NCBI RefSeq assembly: GCF_008329715.1
Contig: NZ_VTSR01000022.1
Coordinates: forward strand, 186,001-250,000
Length of the DNA: 64,000 nucleotides
Direction of reading: 5' to 3'
From: Gimesia chilikensis
GTDB lineage: Bacteria > Planctomycetota > Planctomycetia > Planctomycetales > Planctomycetaceae
Shown piece by piece: positions 24,959 through 34,624 of the stretch. Under the pieces are notes generated by a model. The model was given only the letters and a program-made list of their open reading frames with translations, ran no database searches and was not told the DNA's origin. Position numbers and translations under genes: made by a program. Positions within the stretch are counted from its first letter, which is position 1. Each line of letters opens with the position of its first letter.

Positions 24959-26383
24959 ATGGATATGTTTATCGTTCGCGGAGGCGAACGGCTTTCCGGC
25001 AGTGTTACAGTCAGCGGTGCGAAAAACTCAGCACTGCCATTAATGGCGGCTGCACTGGCCTGCGAGGGGGAAACGACTTTAAGCTCCATTCCCAACCTGG
25101 TTGATGTGACGACACAGTCCCGGGTATTAGGCTCTCTAGGGATGGACGTGCAGCGTGATGAGTCTGGTCTGCTGCATCTGAAGACCGTCGATGAAAGCGC
25201 CTGTATTGCCGACTATGATCTGGTCCGGCGTATGCGGGCCAGTGTCTGCGTGCTCGGCCCTTTACTCGCGAAACGGCGGATGGCCTGTGTCTCTCTGCCG
25301 GGTGGGTGTAATATCGGTGATCGCCCGATTGACTTGCATCTCAAAGGGCTGGCTGCACTGGGAGCACAAATCCGTGTCGACCGCGGATATGTGATCGCTC
25401 GTGCCGACCGCTTACGTGGCGCGAATATCTTTCTGGGGGGAGCATTCGGGAGCACCGTTACCGGTACCTGTAACGTGATGATCGCCGCTACCCTGGCTGA
25501 GGGAACGACAACCATTGAGTCGGCTGCCTGTGAGCCGGAAGTTGTCGATGTGGGGAACTTCCTCAATGCTGCCGGGGCGCGTATCGAGGGGTTGGGGACT
25601 CCCTTCCTGAAGATCGAAGGAGTGGAGCGTCTGCAGGCAGTCGAGCACGAAGTCATACCGGACCGTATTGAAGCAGCCACGCTGATGATTGCAGCTGCGA
25701 TGACCGGTGGCGATGTGCAGTTAAATGAAGTTCGACCGGATCACATTACCGCAGTCATGGAAAAACTGCGTGAAATTGGAGTGACGATTCAACTGGAGTA
25801 CCCCCAACAGCCTGAACTCAGACAGTCCGTCTGGGTGAAGGTTACTCAACCCCTGAAATCGGTAGATTGTATCGCTTTGCCTTACCCGGGAATTCCCACT
25901 GACGTTCAGGCACAGCTGATGTCGTTGCTGGCCTGTGTGCCGGGGATCAGTATTGTAACTGATAAAGTATTTCCCGACCGTTTTATGCACGCTTCGGAGC
26001 TGGCCCGCATGGGAGCGAAAATCCGACGGGAGTCGGCCAGTGCGATTCTAAATGGCGTTTCCCGTCTGAGCGGCGCCTGTGTGATGGCGTCCGATTTAAG
26101 AGCGAGTGCAGCCCTGGTCCTGGCGGGACTGGCGGCTGAAGGCGAGACCGTCATTCGCCGGATTTATCATCTCGATCGGGGCTACGAATGCCTTGAGGAG
26201 AAGCTGATAGCACTGGGCGCAAACGTGCAACGGGTTAAAGACGAACCCGAAAACATGCCTGAGAGCCTGAAGCTGACCGATGGGGAAGAACGCCCCACCT
26301 ATTCCGAGCTGTTAGATGCTCTGACAGGGCCGCACTGGAACCTGAATTCCAGTGAGAAACCGACCCCGTCCGCTGAAGGTTGA
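24959..26383 (+). CDS. murA: UDP-N-acetylglucosamine 1-carboxyvinyltransferase
   Basis: 474 residues, some 50 longer than a typical MurA because of a C-terminal extension. First committed step of peptidoglycan synthesis: adds enolpyruvyl from PEP to UDP-GlcNAc. Present are the catalytic lysine region [13 protein letters not shown], the active-site cysteine C117 in [17 protein letters not shown] (so fosfomycin-sensitive type), AGARIEG, the family segment [12 protein letters not shown], and [19 protein letters not shown]. The last 50 residues are Pro/Glu/Ser-rich and low in conservation. It closes the rpmE-prfA-prmC-murA run, 65 bases after prmC. Confidence 0.97.
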   Translation: MDMFIVRGGERLSGSVTVSGAKNSALPLMAAALACEGETTLSSIPNLVDVTTQSRVLGSLGMDVQRDESGLLHLKTVDESACIADYDLVRRMRASVCVLGPLLAKRRMACVSLPGGCNIGDRPIDLHLKGLAALGAQIRVDRGYVIARADRLRGANIFLGGAFGSTVTGTCNVMIAATLAEGTTTIESAACEPEVVDVGNFLNAAGARIEGLGTPFLKIEGVERLQAVEHEVIPDRIEAATLMIAAAMTGGDVQLNEVRPDHITAVMEKLREIGVTIQLEYPQQPELRQSVWVKVTQPLKSVDCIALPYPGIPTDVQAQLMSLLACVPGISIVTDKVFPDRFMHASELARMGAKIRRESASAILNGVSRLSGACVMASDLRASAALVLAGLAAEGETVIRRIYHLDRGYECLEEKLIALGANVQRVKDEPENMPESLKLTDGEERPTYSELLDALTGPHWNLNSSEKPTPSAEG

Positions 26384-26427
26384 TCTGAGCCTCTTGATTA
26401 CCTGTGTTGTTGTCTGTGAGGGCTATT

Positions 26428-27942
26428 TTACTTTTTCGCAAAGTCCAGACAGATCAGGTGTGATTCACTTCTGAGGTAAAGTTTCTTGTGAGCCAGTACC
26501 GGTGCGGCCCACGCTGGGTATGTGATCTGCGGGAACGAGGTCCGGCAGACTTCACTGAATTTTTCCGGGTCTACCTTTACGATGGCCAGTGTGCCGCGTT
26601 CTCCCAGCACGATGAATTTGTTATCCGCCAGGATTGCAGAGCCGCGTCCGTAAGAAGGCCAGGGGGCCGGCTTACCGGAGTCGATCCATTGAAATTTTCC
26701 GGTGATCTGATTCTGTTTGACCTTATCTGCCACTGGTGAGGTCCCATCGGTTTCCCACATGACTTTTCCGTCAGAGAGCTTCACACACCGCATGGTCGCC
26801 CCGCGTTCGTGGCGACCGCTGAAGCCATAGAAATATCCGTCATGAAAAATACTGGTCGACCAGTGCGTCATCATGTTGGTGGGATCACGCCACAGTTCTT
26901 TGTAGCTCTTCCCATTCGGATTCACTTCGAGCAGCGCCGAACCAACCTGGTAGGCTGCTGAGAGAAAGATCTTGTCGCCAACGACCACGGGCCGGGCAGC
27001 ATTCACAGAGTCTCGCAGCAGCGAACGGAACCAGTATTTGAAATTGACGGAACCATCGTCAGGGTTGAGTGAGACCAGTCCCTGACGCATCAGGCACAGC
27101 AGGTGTCGCTTACCGTGAATCGTTGCTGCAATTGGTGAGGAGTAGCTGGAAAGCTTTTCATTTCCCCGCCACTTATATACGGGAAGTCGTTCCCAGCCGG
27201 TGGAAGTTCCATCCCACACATCCTTACCGACGTTCTGCCAGAGTGTTTTTCCCGTTTCAGGATCGAAGGCGACCATTCCGGAATTCGGTTTGCCACCAAC
27301 CATTACAATCAGTTTGTCACCTTCCAGAATGGGGGTGGCACCAACGCCGAAGAAGCCGGGAGGCACGTCGAAATCTTTCAGACAATCACGATGCCAGACT
27401 TCTTTGCCCTTATCGAGCGTCAGGCAATACAGTTTGCCTTGTGCCCCAAATGTGTAGCAGTACTTCGATGTCAATAGAGGAGAGCAGCGGGGGCCGTTGT
27501 TGTAACCATATGGATCACGGAAGTCAGAGGGATACTCATACTTCCAGAGCGGCTTTCCTGAATCGGCTTCCACGCATTCGATGACTTCTTTGCCGGGCCC
27601 ATCATCGTCTGGCCGATGATGAATCACGAGTCGATTTCCCAGAACCGACGGTGCACTGTAACCCGTTCCGATCTTTTTCTCCCAGAGCAGGGGAGGTCCC
27701 TGTCGGGGGAAATCGTCGATCAAACCGGTTTCCGCCGAGATGCCTGTTTCCTCGGGGCCAAGAAAATAAGGCCAGTCTCCCGTTTTGACTGACGGTGGCT
27801 GGGCCTGCAGCGTTGAGTCAAATGGTTTCAGGCTGGGGCTGAGCGCAGGAGAAAGGACGAACAACAGGACGGTTGAGCACAGTGTCATTTTCCAGGAGCG
27901 GCGTAGGACAGCGGGATCTTGTGTGTGCATGAGTGAAACCAT
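26428..27942 (-). CDS. Exported PQQ-type beta-propeller protein
   Basis: 504 residues. A hydrophobic N-terminal segment (WKMTLCSTVLLFVLSPALSPS) acts as signal peptide or anchor. The rest shows repeated PQQ-propeller blades of the form VxxVEADSGKPLWKYEYP, LYCLTLDKGKEVWHRD and MVAFDPETGKTLWQNV. Such propellers (PF13360-like) are very common in planctomycetes and are often annotated as outer-membrane assembly BamB-like; no PQQ-enzyme catalytic residues can be assigned here. It starts 13 bases after the membrane protein gene at 27956, so they form an operon. Start could be residue 1 or 5. Confidence 0.8.
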   Translation of the reverse strand: MVSLMHTQDPAVLRRSWKMTLCSTVLLFVLSPALSPSLKPFDSTLQAQPPSVKTGDWPYFLGPEETGISAETGLIDDFPRQGPPLLWEKKIGTGYSAPSVLGNRLVIHHRPDDDGPGKEVIECVEADSGKPLWKYEYPSDFRDPYGYNNGPRCSPLLTSKYCYTFGAQGKLYCLTLDKGKEVWHRDCLKDFDVPPGFFGVGATPILEGDKLIVMVGGKPNSGMVAFDPETGKTLWQNVGKDVWDGTSTGWERLPVYKWRGNEKLSSYSSPIAATIHGKRHLLCLMRQGLVSLNPDDGSVNFKYWFRSLLRDSVNAARPVVVGDKIFLSAAYQVGSALLEVNPNGKSYKELWRDPTNMMTHWSTSIFHDGYFYGFSGRHERGATMRCVKLSDGKVMWETDGTSPVADKVKQNQITGKFQWIDSGKPAPWPSYGRGSAILADNKFIVLGERGTLAIVKVDPEKFSEVCRTSFPQITYPAWAAPVLAHKKLYLRSESHLICLDFAKK

Positions 27943-27955
27943 TAAGTGGAAGGAT

Positions 27956-29548
27956 TCAGGGAAGTTGGTAGATCTTATAGGTTGGATTCTGATAAACAGG
28001 TTCGATGGTTTTGAATGGCCCCAGGCGTTTTACGAGCAGATGTGTGATTCCGGTCTCCCGTTTCAGCACCTGCAGGCCTTCATCGTCAAAGCCTTCATTA
28101 TAGTAATCCTGTCCCCATTTTCGAAGGTATTTCAGCCTTCGATTCCATTCCACGATGCCTGGCGCGTCCTGGGGACAGTCTTTATAGGTTACATATTCGG
28201 GGCGTTGTGCGTACCACTTAAAATCAGACTGGTGGATTGGCGTCAGAAACAGGGCTGATTCGGGGGTGTTCTCTTCGATCCAGCGACAGGCATCCAGCCA
28301 GTCTGAACGTTGTTGCGTCGTCATCTTGTGTACCGGGGATTTGGCCCATGCGGAATAGAAAACTCCTCCCAACAGAGCCAGGCTCAGCAGGCCGACTGTC
28401 ACGACAGCAAGTCGGGAACTTCCCTGTTGACTTCCCGCAGCATTCTCAGTGGGAGCGAAACAACGCTGGTAGATCACATTAATAACCGTAACCGTCACCG
28501 CCAGTGGCAGTAGTGAATCAAACAGGCGAAAAGGATAGAACTTCAATAGCGACATTCGGAAAGCGTAATAAGGCATATCAGTCGCTGGGCGTGGTCCTGC
28601 TCCCAGTAGAAGTCCAATACAGGCCAGACCGAGAGTCCCCGCGATAAAATACTGGAAGAAACGCAACTGAAAGTCTGAGCTTTCCTTGCGCCGTAATATC
28701 AGCCAGACCACAAGCAGCGACCCATACAACAGATAACTGGAGGTGTTGAAGTCCATGGGGTCCAGGTGGTGTTTGAGCCGGTAAAAGACCTGGATGAAGT
28801 TCGCCGAAAATTCTTCCCGGGGAGTCCCCCCCTGAAGCAGACTCAATGCAGGGATCAAGCCCGGCAGAGAACATAGAATCAGCCAGCCGATGGCCGGAAT
28901 GGCCTGACTGATGGTCAGCCCCAGCGAGGTGCGGTTGAGTGACTTTCGCTGTACGACCGCGTAGCATAATAACGCAAAGAGAGCACAAAGCAGCCCCCAG
29001 ACTCCCACTATGGGATGCCAGCAGATCGTCAGCCCCAGGTAAACTCCGGCACGATTCCAGTGCTGTTCACAGGCATTGGCCAGTGCTAAAAACAGAAAAC
29101 CGTAAGCGAATACCTTGGATTCAATACCGCCAACAATCCATTCCCCTGAAAAGTTGCCGAAGGCGGCGATGCCAAGATAGAGCGCAGCGGCGATCAGGGG
29201 AGACCAGTTTCCTGGGGTCAATACGCGCAGCAGCCGAAACCAGCCGATCGCCAGCAGCAGACAACCTGTCAGTCGCGCAATGACAACTGTCTGTGTCAGT
29301 GTGAGCCACTGCGTGAAGAACCCAACCACCTGATAAAAAAATCGGTGTGCATTGGAAGATTCAAGAAAGAAATCTCCTTCGCACCATTGGGGGTTCCAGT
29401 AATGTTTCGCCTTGCAGAGGTAATGCGGCTCATTAGTGCCGGGGATCGGAAACCGGAGAAAGGAATCGACGGCGAAGGAACCGGCAATCAACAGGATGAG
29501 CAGGATGGCTGGAGGTGATGTTTTAGTCGCTGTGGATTCAGAGGTCAC
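27956..29548 (-). CDS. Multi-pass membrane protein of unknown function
   Basis: 530 residues. About ten hydrophobic helices fill residues 12-400 (ILLILLIAGSFAVDSF, LLLAIGWFRLL, YLFLALANACEQ-like stretches and LGLACIGLLLGAGPR). A soluble C-terminal domain of roughly 110 residues follows, containing DACRWIEENTPESALFLTP and PEYVTYKDCPQDAPGIVEWNRRL. The arrangement resembles GT-C-type polytopic glycosyltransferases or related polytopic families in planctomycetes, but I see no diagnostic catalytic motif. Operon partner of the propeller gene downstream. Confidence 0.7.
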   Translation of the reverse strand: MTSESTATKTSPPAILLILLIAGSFAVDSFLRFPIPGTNEPHYLCKAKHYWNPQWCEGDFFLESSNAHRFFYQVVGFFTQWLTLTQTVVIARLTGCLLLAIGWFRLLRVLTPGNWSPLIAAALYLGIAAFGNFSGEWIVGGIESKVFAYGFLFLALANACEQHWNRAGVYLGLTICWHPIVGVWGLLCALFALLCYAVVQRKSLNRTSLGLTISQAIPAIGWLILCSLPGLIPALSLLQGGTPREEFSANFIQVFYRLKHHLDPMDFNTSSYLLYGSLLVVWLILRRKESSDFQLRFFQYFIAGTLGLACIGLLLGAGPRPATDMPYYAFRMSLLKFYPFRLFDSLLPLAVTVTVINVIYQRCFAPTENAAGSQQGSSRLAVVTVGLLSLALLGGVFYSAWAKSPVHKMTTQQRSDWLDACRWIEENTPESALFLTPIHQSDFKWYAQRPEYVTYKDCPQDAPGIVEWNRRLKYLRKWGQDYYNEGFDDEGLQVLKRETGITHLLVKRLGPFKTIEPVYQNPTYKIYQLP

Positions 29549-29617
29549 TGAACTTGAGCACCTTATTAAGCCATCGGGTTTAACCGGTACAGGGACTGCG
29601 CAAGTCGCCTGACCGTG

Positions 29618-29872
29618 TTATTTCTTCTTTGCTTTTTTCTTCGCAGCTTTTTTAGCCGGAGTTTTTTTCGCGGTTACTTTTTTGGCAGGAGATTTCTTCG
29701 CTGGGGCTTTCTTACTGCTGGCAGCGGATTTGGAAGCTGCTTTTTTCTTGGCACTTCCTTTTTTCTTTGCTGCTTTCTTTTTGGTCCCCTTTTTGTCGGG
29801 TTCACCAAAGATTTTATCATAGTTTTCCCAGAACTTGGGGGTTGTGCCGGTACGAACAATGGGGCCGCTCAT
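29618..29872 (-). CDS. Small protein with lysine/alanine/proline-rich histone-H1-like tail
   Basis: 84 residues from the ATG at 29872 (GGAGAG 8 bases upstream); an upstream in-frame start at 29905 is less likely. A short head MSGPIVRTGTTPKFWENYDKIFG is followed by a tail that is about half lysine, with repeats such as SPAKKVTAKKTPAKKAAKKK. Tails of this type bind DNA or RNA in histone H1-like bacterial proteins. The head contains a conserved-looking FWENYDKIFG stretch, so the protein is more than a low-complexity run. Nucleoid or ribosome association is inference. Confidence 0.72.
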   Translation of the reverse strand: MSGPIVRTGTTPKFWENYDKIFGEPDKKGTKKKAAKKKGSAKKKAASKSAASSKKAPAKKSPAKKVTAKKTPAKKAAKKKAKKK

Positions 29873-30010
29873 GGTCTCATCTCTCCGTTTGGAATTCGAA
29901 TTCACAAACTGGTAATTTCAATCGAAACGTTTAAAACAGGTTGTATTATAACCTGTGACAATGTTCTTGTCTTTTCCGAGCGACGATTCTTTCGATCTGA
30001 TCCCAAATTG

Positions 30011-31609
30011 TCAAGTCTGTTCACAATGATCGGTCTGGGTAGAAGCAGGAATGATGTCCCTGAACTTTTCGACTTTTGTTTGAATCGAATTCAGCAGTTG
30101 CCTAAGGTGCGATTCATTCGTGAGGGGATTCATCACTGTAATTCGAAACGCTGCCTGACCATCCAGTACAGAATGAACAATGTAGAATTCCCCGGATTCG
30201 ATGATCTGGCGTCGCACTCGGAAGTGAATCATATTCTGCTGTTCCAGAGGCAGGGCTGCCAGCCAGTCAGGCAAATACCTGAAGACAACAATATTACACT
30301 GCGGATCATGCACCGCTTCGAAGTCCGGCATCTCTTTGAGCAGGTTGTGAAACGTACGTGCGGTCTCGAAAGTGACGTCAACCAGATCGGCAAAGAGCTG
30401 TTTTCCAAACAGGGCCCAGGTCCCCCAGAGTGCGTAGCTGTTGGCCCGTTTGGTGCACTCAATCGTTCGCAAACCCAGATCGTAATCGGCGATTTCAGGG
30501 GCAGACGGATCGAACAAATAAGGGGCCTGCTGTTGAAACGCAGTGAACCGGTGCGCTTTGTTCTTAAAAAAGAGAAAGGCGCTTAATGCAGGGATGAACA
30601 TCATTTTGTGAGCGTCAAATACGACACTGTCGGCCCGGTGCAGACCACGTGTCAGGTGTCGGTGACGCTCTGAAAAACAGGTGGGGCCCCCATGGGCGGC
30701 ATCGACGTGCAGCCAGACCTTGTACTTTTCACACAGGTCAGCGATCTGTTCCAGCGGATCGAAAGCGCCAATGGGAGTCGCACAGGCACAGGCTACCACA
30801 GCGATGATCGTCCGCTGTTCTGATCTGCATTGCAGAATCAATTCTTCCAGAGCCTGAGGCTGGATTCGACGTTGTTCATCAAGGGGTATCTTGAGAATCT
30901 GCTCTGTTCCGATCCCCAGGATATTTGCTGAGCGGGTTACACTGTAATGGGCATCCGCGGAAACAAGCAGGACGGGAGCGGCATCCAGTTGTGCCTGAGG
31001 GCCCAGAGTTCCGATTTCCGGGCAACTCTGATTGCGGGCTGCCAGGAGGCCTGTGAGGTTGGCCAGTGAGCCGCCATGGGTTACCAGTCCGGTAAATTCA
31101 CCAGGTGTGAAACCAATCTCAGTACCAATCAATTCAATCAGGGCCAGTTCGACGGCGGTAGCCCAGGGGCCCATTTCATAGACCGCCATGACCTGATTCG
31201 TAACAGCTGTGATCGCATCAAACAGGCCGGCCAGAGGGACGGAAGCCGGTACCTGGTGACCAATATAGCGGGGGTTTTGCAGATTGTGCCCCCGATCCAG
31301 CATCGTCTGAGCCAGCAGGCGGAAAGTCTGAATCCGATTTGTTATATCGGAGTCGACACTCTCTTCAGTCGGCGCCTGTAACAATTGCTCCAGGGCCTGT
31401 TTCAGATTTTCTGCTGGAGCCTGCCAGTTTAACACTGGTGTGTCCGGTTCGGTCAGCAAACGGGCATGTGTCGTCAGCAGTTCCGCTAATGTCTGGCTGG
31501 CGGCGGAGAGTAATTCCGGGTCAAAGGCAGCTTCAATTCGGGATCGCGCAGAATTGAGTTTTAGGTCTTCGGTCATTGTGGTTGCAACTTTATCAGGCGC
31601 TGGAAGCAT
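30011..31609 (-). CDS. Pyridoxal-phosphate-dependent decarboxylase (group II)
   Basis: 532 residues. PLP-binding lysine K335 lies in SVVFDAHKMMFIPALSAFLFFK; other family segments include GEFTGLVTHGGSLANLTGLLAAR, SADAHYSVTRSANILGIG, VVACACATPIGAFDPLEQIA and WLHVDAAHGGPTCFS. The group II family covers glutamate, tyrosine/DOPA, diaminobutyrate and cysteine-sulfinate decarboxylases; the substrate cannot be fixed from this sequence. A start at residue 12 (31576) is also possible; neither has a good ribosome binding site. The adjacent genes do not suggest a pathway. Confidence 0.88.
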   Translation of the reverse strand: MLPAPDKVATTMTEDLKLNSARSRIEAAFDPELLSAASQTLAELLTTHARLLTEPDTPVLNWQAPAENLKQALEQLLQAPTEESVDSDITNRIQTFRLLAQTMLDRGHNLQNPRYIGHQVPASVPLAGLFDAITAVTNQVMAVYEMGPWATAVELALIELIGTEIGFTPGEFTGLVTHGGSLANLTGLLAARNQSCPEIGTLGPQAQLDAAPVLLVSADAHYSVTRSANILGIGTEQILKIPLDEQRRIQPQALEELILQCRSEQRTIIAVVACACATPIGAFDPLEQIADLCEKYKVWLHVDAAHGGPTCFSERHRHLTRGLHRADSVVFDAHKMMFIPALSAFLFFKNKAHRFTAFQQQAPYLFDPSAPEIADYDLGLRTIECTKRANSYALWGTWALFGKQLFADLVDVTFETARTFHNLLKEMPDFEAVHDPQCNIVVFRYLPDWLAALPLEQQNMIHFRVRRQIIESGEFYIVHSVLDGQAAFRITVMNPLTNESHLRQLLNSIQTKVEKFRDIIPASTQTDHCEQT

Positions 31610-31757
31610 TTCTCAACAGGCTTCCGTGTTGAGCTAATTCTCTATTGTATCCGACCTGAAACGGCCGGAAATGTGTACGGCTGGACAAAATACGTTATTT
31701 TGAAATCTCAAGGCAGCGGATACTGAATTGAGAGCACCTTCGGGGAATGGGAGGGGC

Positions 31758-32891
31758 TTAGAACCGGAATGGTTCAGCGTGAATTTCGTAGCCGGGTCGC
31801 ATGCAGATATTGATCAGCAATCCCAAGGCAAGACAGGTGCTGAGCATACTGGTCCCGCCGTAACTCATCAGAGGAAGCGTCATCCCGGTGATGGGCATCA
31901 GGCCGACGGTCATTCCCGTATTGATGATTGTCTGCGACGCAAACAGCGTGACAATCCCCACCGCGACCAGTCGACCAAAGGGCTCGCGGGTGGCTGTCGC
32001 GATCTGTAATCCCCGGATAAAGAGAAAGCTGAAGACCGCCAGCGCAAACAGGCAGCCCATGATGCCAAACCGTTCACCAACCAGGCAGAAAATGAAGTCG
32101 GTACGACCCGCAGGCAGGTGGTAGGCCGCAGGATCATCGACGGGCATTCCGGCAATCTCGCTTCCCCAGACGCCCCCTAGTGCCAGCATCTGCTTTGACT
32201 GATAGAGGTGGTAGCCGTCGCCACGCGGCATCTCGCCCCCATCACGCTGCGTGAACAGTGCCACGATACGAGATTTCTGCTCGGGATTCATCTGGAGCCA
32301 GAGGAGTGGCAGCATGCAGATTCCCAGGAACACAATAGTGATCAGGTGCCGTGGGCGGGCGCCTGCGGAAAACAGCATGGCGAACAGGATTGGGAAGAAC
32401 AGCAGGGAGGTTCCCAGGTCTGGTTCACGTAGAATCAGAATCACAGGGACACAGGTCAGTATGAACGGGACAATTAAACCCGGGATCCGTCGGTAATTCT
32501 TGCGGTACATCAGATAATGAGCCAGGGCCAGGATGTACGTGATCTTCGCCAGTTCCGAAGGTTGGAATTTAAAGAAGCCGAGCGGAATCCAGCGTCGGGA
32601 ACCATTCACGGCAGGAATAAAAAAGACAGCAACCAGCAGGATCAGTGTCATTAGAAACAGGGGGTAGCTGATGCTCCGCAGATTGCGGTAGGGAAACAGA
32701 ATTGTGCCGGTCAGTGCCGCAAGTGAGATCAGGATCCAGACACACTGTTTCTGGAAATAATGTCCCTGTCCAGCCAGTTCATCGCCGCGCGCAATTCCTG
32801 CCAGACCACAACCCATCAGAATCAGGATGCAGCAGAGCAGGGACCAGGGAATGCGATTTATGCCGGAGTAATGCATATTTTTCAGGTTCAA
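31758..32891 (-). CDS. rodA: Rod-shape-determining protein RodA (SEDS glycosyltransferase)
   Basis: 377 residues, about ten membrane helices. SEDS peptidoglycan polymerase of the elongation machinery. Signatures: [72 protein letters not shown] (the conserved catalytic-loop region) and the C-terminal [21 protein letters not shown]. No pbp2 or mre genes are adjacent. RodA is favoured over FtsW by length and by GRTDFIF context. A start at residue 6 is also possible. Confidence 0.92.
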   Translation of the reverse strand: MNLKNMHYSGINRIPWSLLCCILILMGCGLAGIARGDELAGQGHYFQKQCVWILISLAALTGTILFPYRNLRSISYPLFLMTLILLVAVFFIPAVNGSRRWIPLGFFKFQPSELAKITYILALAHYLMYRKNYRRIPGLIVPFILTCVPVILILREPDLGTSLLFFPILFAMLFSAGARPRHLITIVFLGICMLPLLWLQMNPEQKSRIVALFTQRDGGEMPRGDGYHLYQSKQMLALGGVWGSEIAGMPVDDPAAYHLPAGRTDFIFCLVGERFGIMGCLFALAVFSFLFIRGLQIATATREPFGRLVAVGIVTLFASQTIINTGMTVGLMPITGMTLPLMSYGGTSMLSTCLALGLLINICMRPGYEIHAEPFRF

Positions 32892-33064
32892 AAAACTCTT
32901 GATTAAGGTGACATTTTGTAGCGGAAATCGAGAATTGGGGGAAGAGCGATCTTTTTTATGAAGTTCCCGGGCTGAGATTTCTTTTCGGGTGTCAAATCAG
33001 CGAAAATCAGCTATTCTTGTGCAGAAGTGAACCAAGTTCCTGTCGGATTATTTATTAAGAGTCA

Positions 33065-34333
33065 ATGTTGCATTCTCTCAGAAGTTTCTGTTCCCGCTTT
33101 CCTGTCACTGCGGCTTTTATCGCGATTGCAGTCGGGTTATTTATCGCCGTTCAGGTTTATCGCATCAACCACAATTCGGCTGGTCAGAGTGATTTTGATG
33201 ATGCGCTCTGGAAACTGGGAGCCGTTCAGCCACTGGTCTTTGTACACGACCATCCGCTGATTGAAGAAAAGGACTATCCAACGGGGGGCCCCTTCGATCT
33301 CTGGGCGGGAGAATGGTGGCGGATTCTGGTCAGCGGTTTTCATCATGGAGATTTGCTGCATCTGGTGATGAACTGCCTCGCGATTGGTTTCCTGGGACAT
33401 CTGATTGAACCAGTGTTGCGTAACTGGGTTTATGCGCTGTTTCTGATCGTTGCAACGTTCGTTTCCCTACTACCTGAGTACTACTGGGAGCACTATCCCG
33501 TGGGGTTGTCGGGAGCCGCGTTTGCGATGTTTGGCATGCTGATTCTGTTGCGTAAGACCGACGAGCACATTGCTGAAGTGTTTACCGATCGAGAAATCCA
33601 CTGGGGTCTGGGCTGGCTCTTGCTCTGCTTTGTACTGACCTATCTGGGAATCCTGAATATCGCGAACGCCGCCCATGTGACCGGGTTCCTGTATGGACTT
33701 CTGGCGGGAGTGGTGGTGATCAATCACTCGCGTTGGAAGAGCCTGTTTCGGTTTGCGTTTGTCGCGCTACATCTGGCTTTAATCCCGGCGACCTGGCTGG
33801 TCTGTCATCCTTACTGGAATGGAAAGTATTACTGGTACCTGGCGCGTCATACCGAGGACCTGGGGCAGCGGATTACCTATTTACAACAAGGGGTCGATCT
33901 GTCACCAGGCGAACCAAAAATTGGTGCAGAACTCGCGCTGAGCCTGTATCGTACCGAGTCAGTCCCCTTTGGTTCCTGGGAGACCATTCTCAAGTCTCTC
34001 AAGCGGAATCGAAGCTATGAGAAAGGTGTTGAACTGGCGAGGCTGATCTGGAAACAGTTCCATTCCGAAGACCAGAAAGCGCAGGCTCGGGCCATGGTGG
34101 ACGAGATCTTTGGCGATGAGTCTGAGGCCTGGTCAGATCGTCTGCAACTGGCACAGGTGGAAATGGTGCAGACCGATCTCTCTCCCGAGCGCGGTGGTAA
34201 AGGTCCTCCGGAGGAGCTGCTGTTCTTGAAAGAGCAGCAGCCGCAAACCAGAACACTTAAGCCCCAGGACTTGACCGCGCCACCAGTGGATCCCGGTTCT
34301 CCCCAGAGTGCCGTCGAAGGCGTCACCCTTTGA
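33065..34333 (+). CDS. Rhomboid family intramembrane serine protease with C-terminal soluble domain
   Basis: 422 residues. Six or so membrane helices form the rhomboid core: GDLLHLVMNCLAIG (oxyanion His/Asn helix), GLSGAAFAMFGMLILL with catalytic S149, and NAAHVTGFLYGLLAGV with catalytic H204. An N-terminal helix and loop (about 18-90) precede the core. The C-terminal 190 residues are soluble and helical (YLQQGVDLSPGEPKIGAELALSLYR), possibly a TPR-like substrate or partner-binding module, which is unusual for a plain rhomboid. Substrate unknown. Confidence 0.88.
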   Translation: MLHSLRSFCSRFPVTAAFIAIAVGLFIAVQVYRINHNSAGQSDFDDALWKLGAVQPLVFVHDHPLIEEKDYPTGGPFDLWAGEWWRILVSGFHHGDLLHLVMNCLAIGFLGHLIEPVLRNWVYALFLIVATFVSLLPEYYWEHYPVGLSGAAFAMFGMLILLRKTDEHIAEVFTDREIHWGLGWLLLCFVLTYLGILNIANAAHVTGFLYGLLAGVVVINHSRWKSLFRFAFVALHLALIPATWLVCHPYWNGKYYWYLARHTEDLGQRITYLQQGVDLSPGEPKIGAELALSLYRTESVPFGSWETILKSLKRNRSYEKGVELARLIWKQFHSEDQKAQARAMVDEIFGDESEAWSDRLQLAQVEMVQTDLSPERGGKGPPEELLFLKEQQPQTRTLKPQDLTAPPVDPGSPQSAVEGVTL

Positions 34334-34624
34334 TTCAGTGCTGAAATCGTCAGAATCGCTTTATCCCCTTTAAGCGTCAGAATCGACAGCAACACATGTT
34401 GATTTTTCGCGACGGTCTCGATTCGCCAAACTGGTTTTTCCGTGACAGGACTGTTTGAACTAGGCTATCAGTACACATAATTCCTGTCATGCTGCGCTAC
34501 AGGTTCTGATAAGACGTTCCCGCACTGGTTTGAGATGAATCAGGCAATTAACGGAACGACCTCGTCTGCTGAACCGGTGCCACTTATGATGTAAATAGAA
34601 ACCTCGTATCACGATCAATTGATT

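Noticed and set aside
29615-30586. Open frame of 323 codons on the plus strand
   Set aside because: Antisense to the H1-like gene and the PLP decarboxylase; its Phe-rich start is just the complement of the lysine tail.
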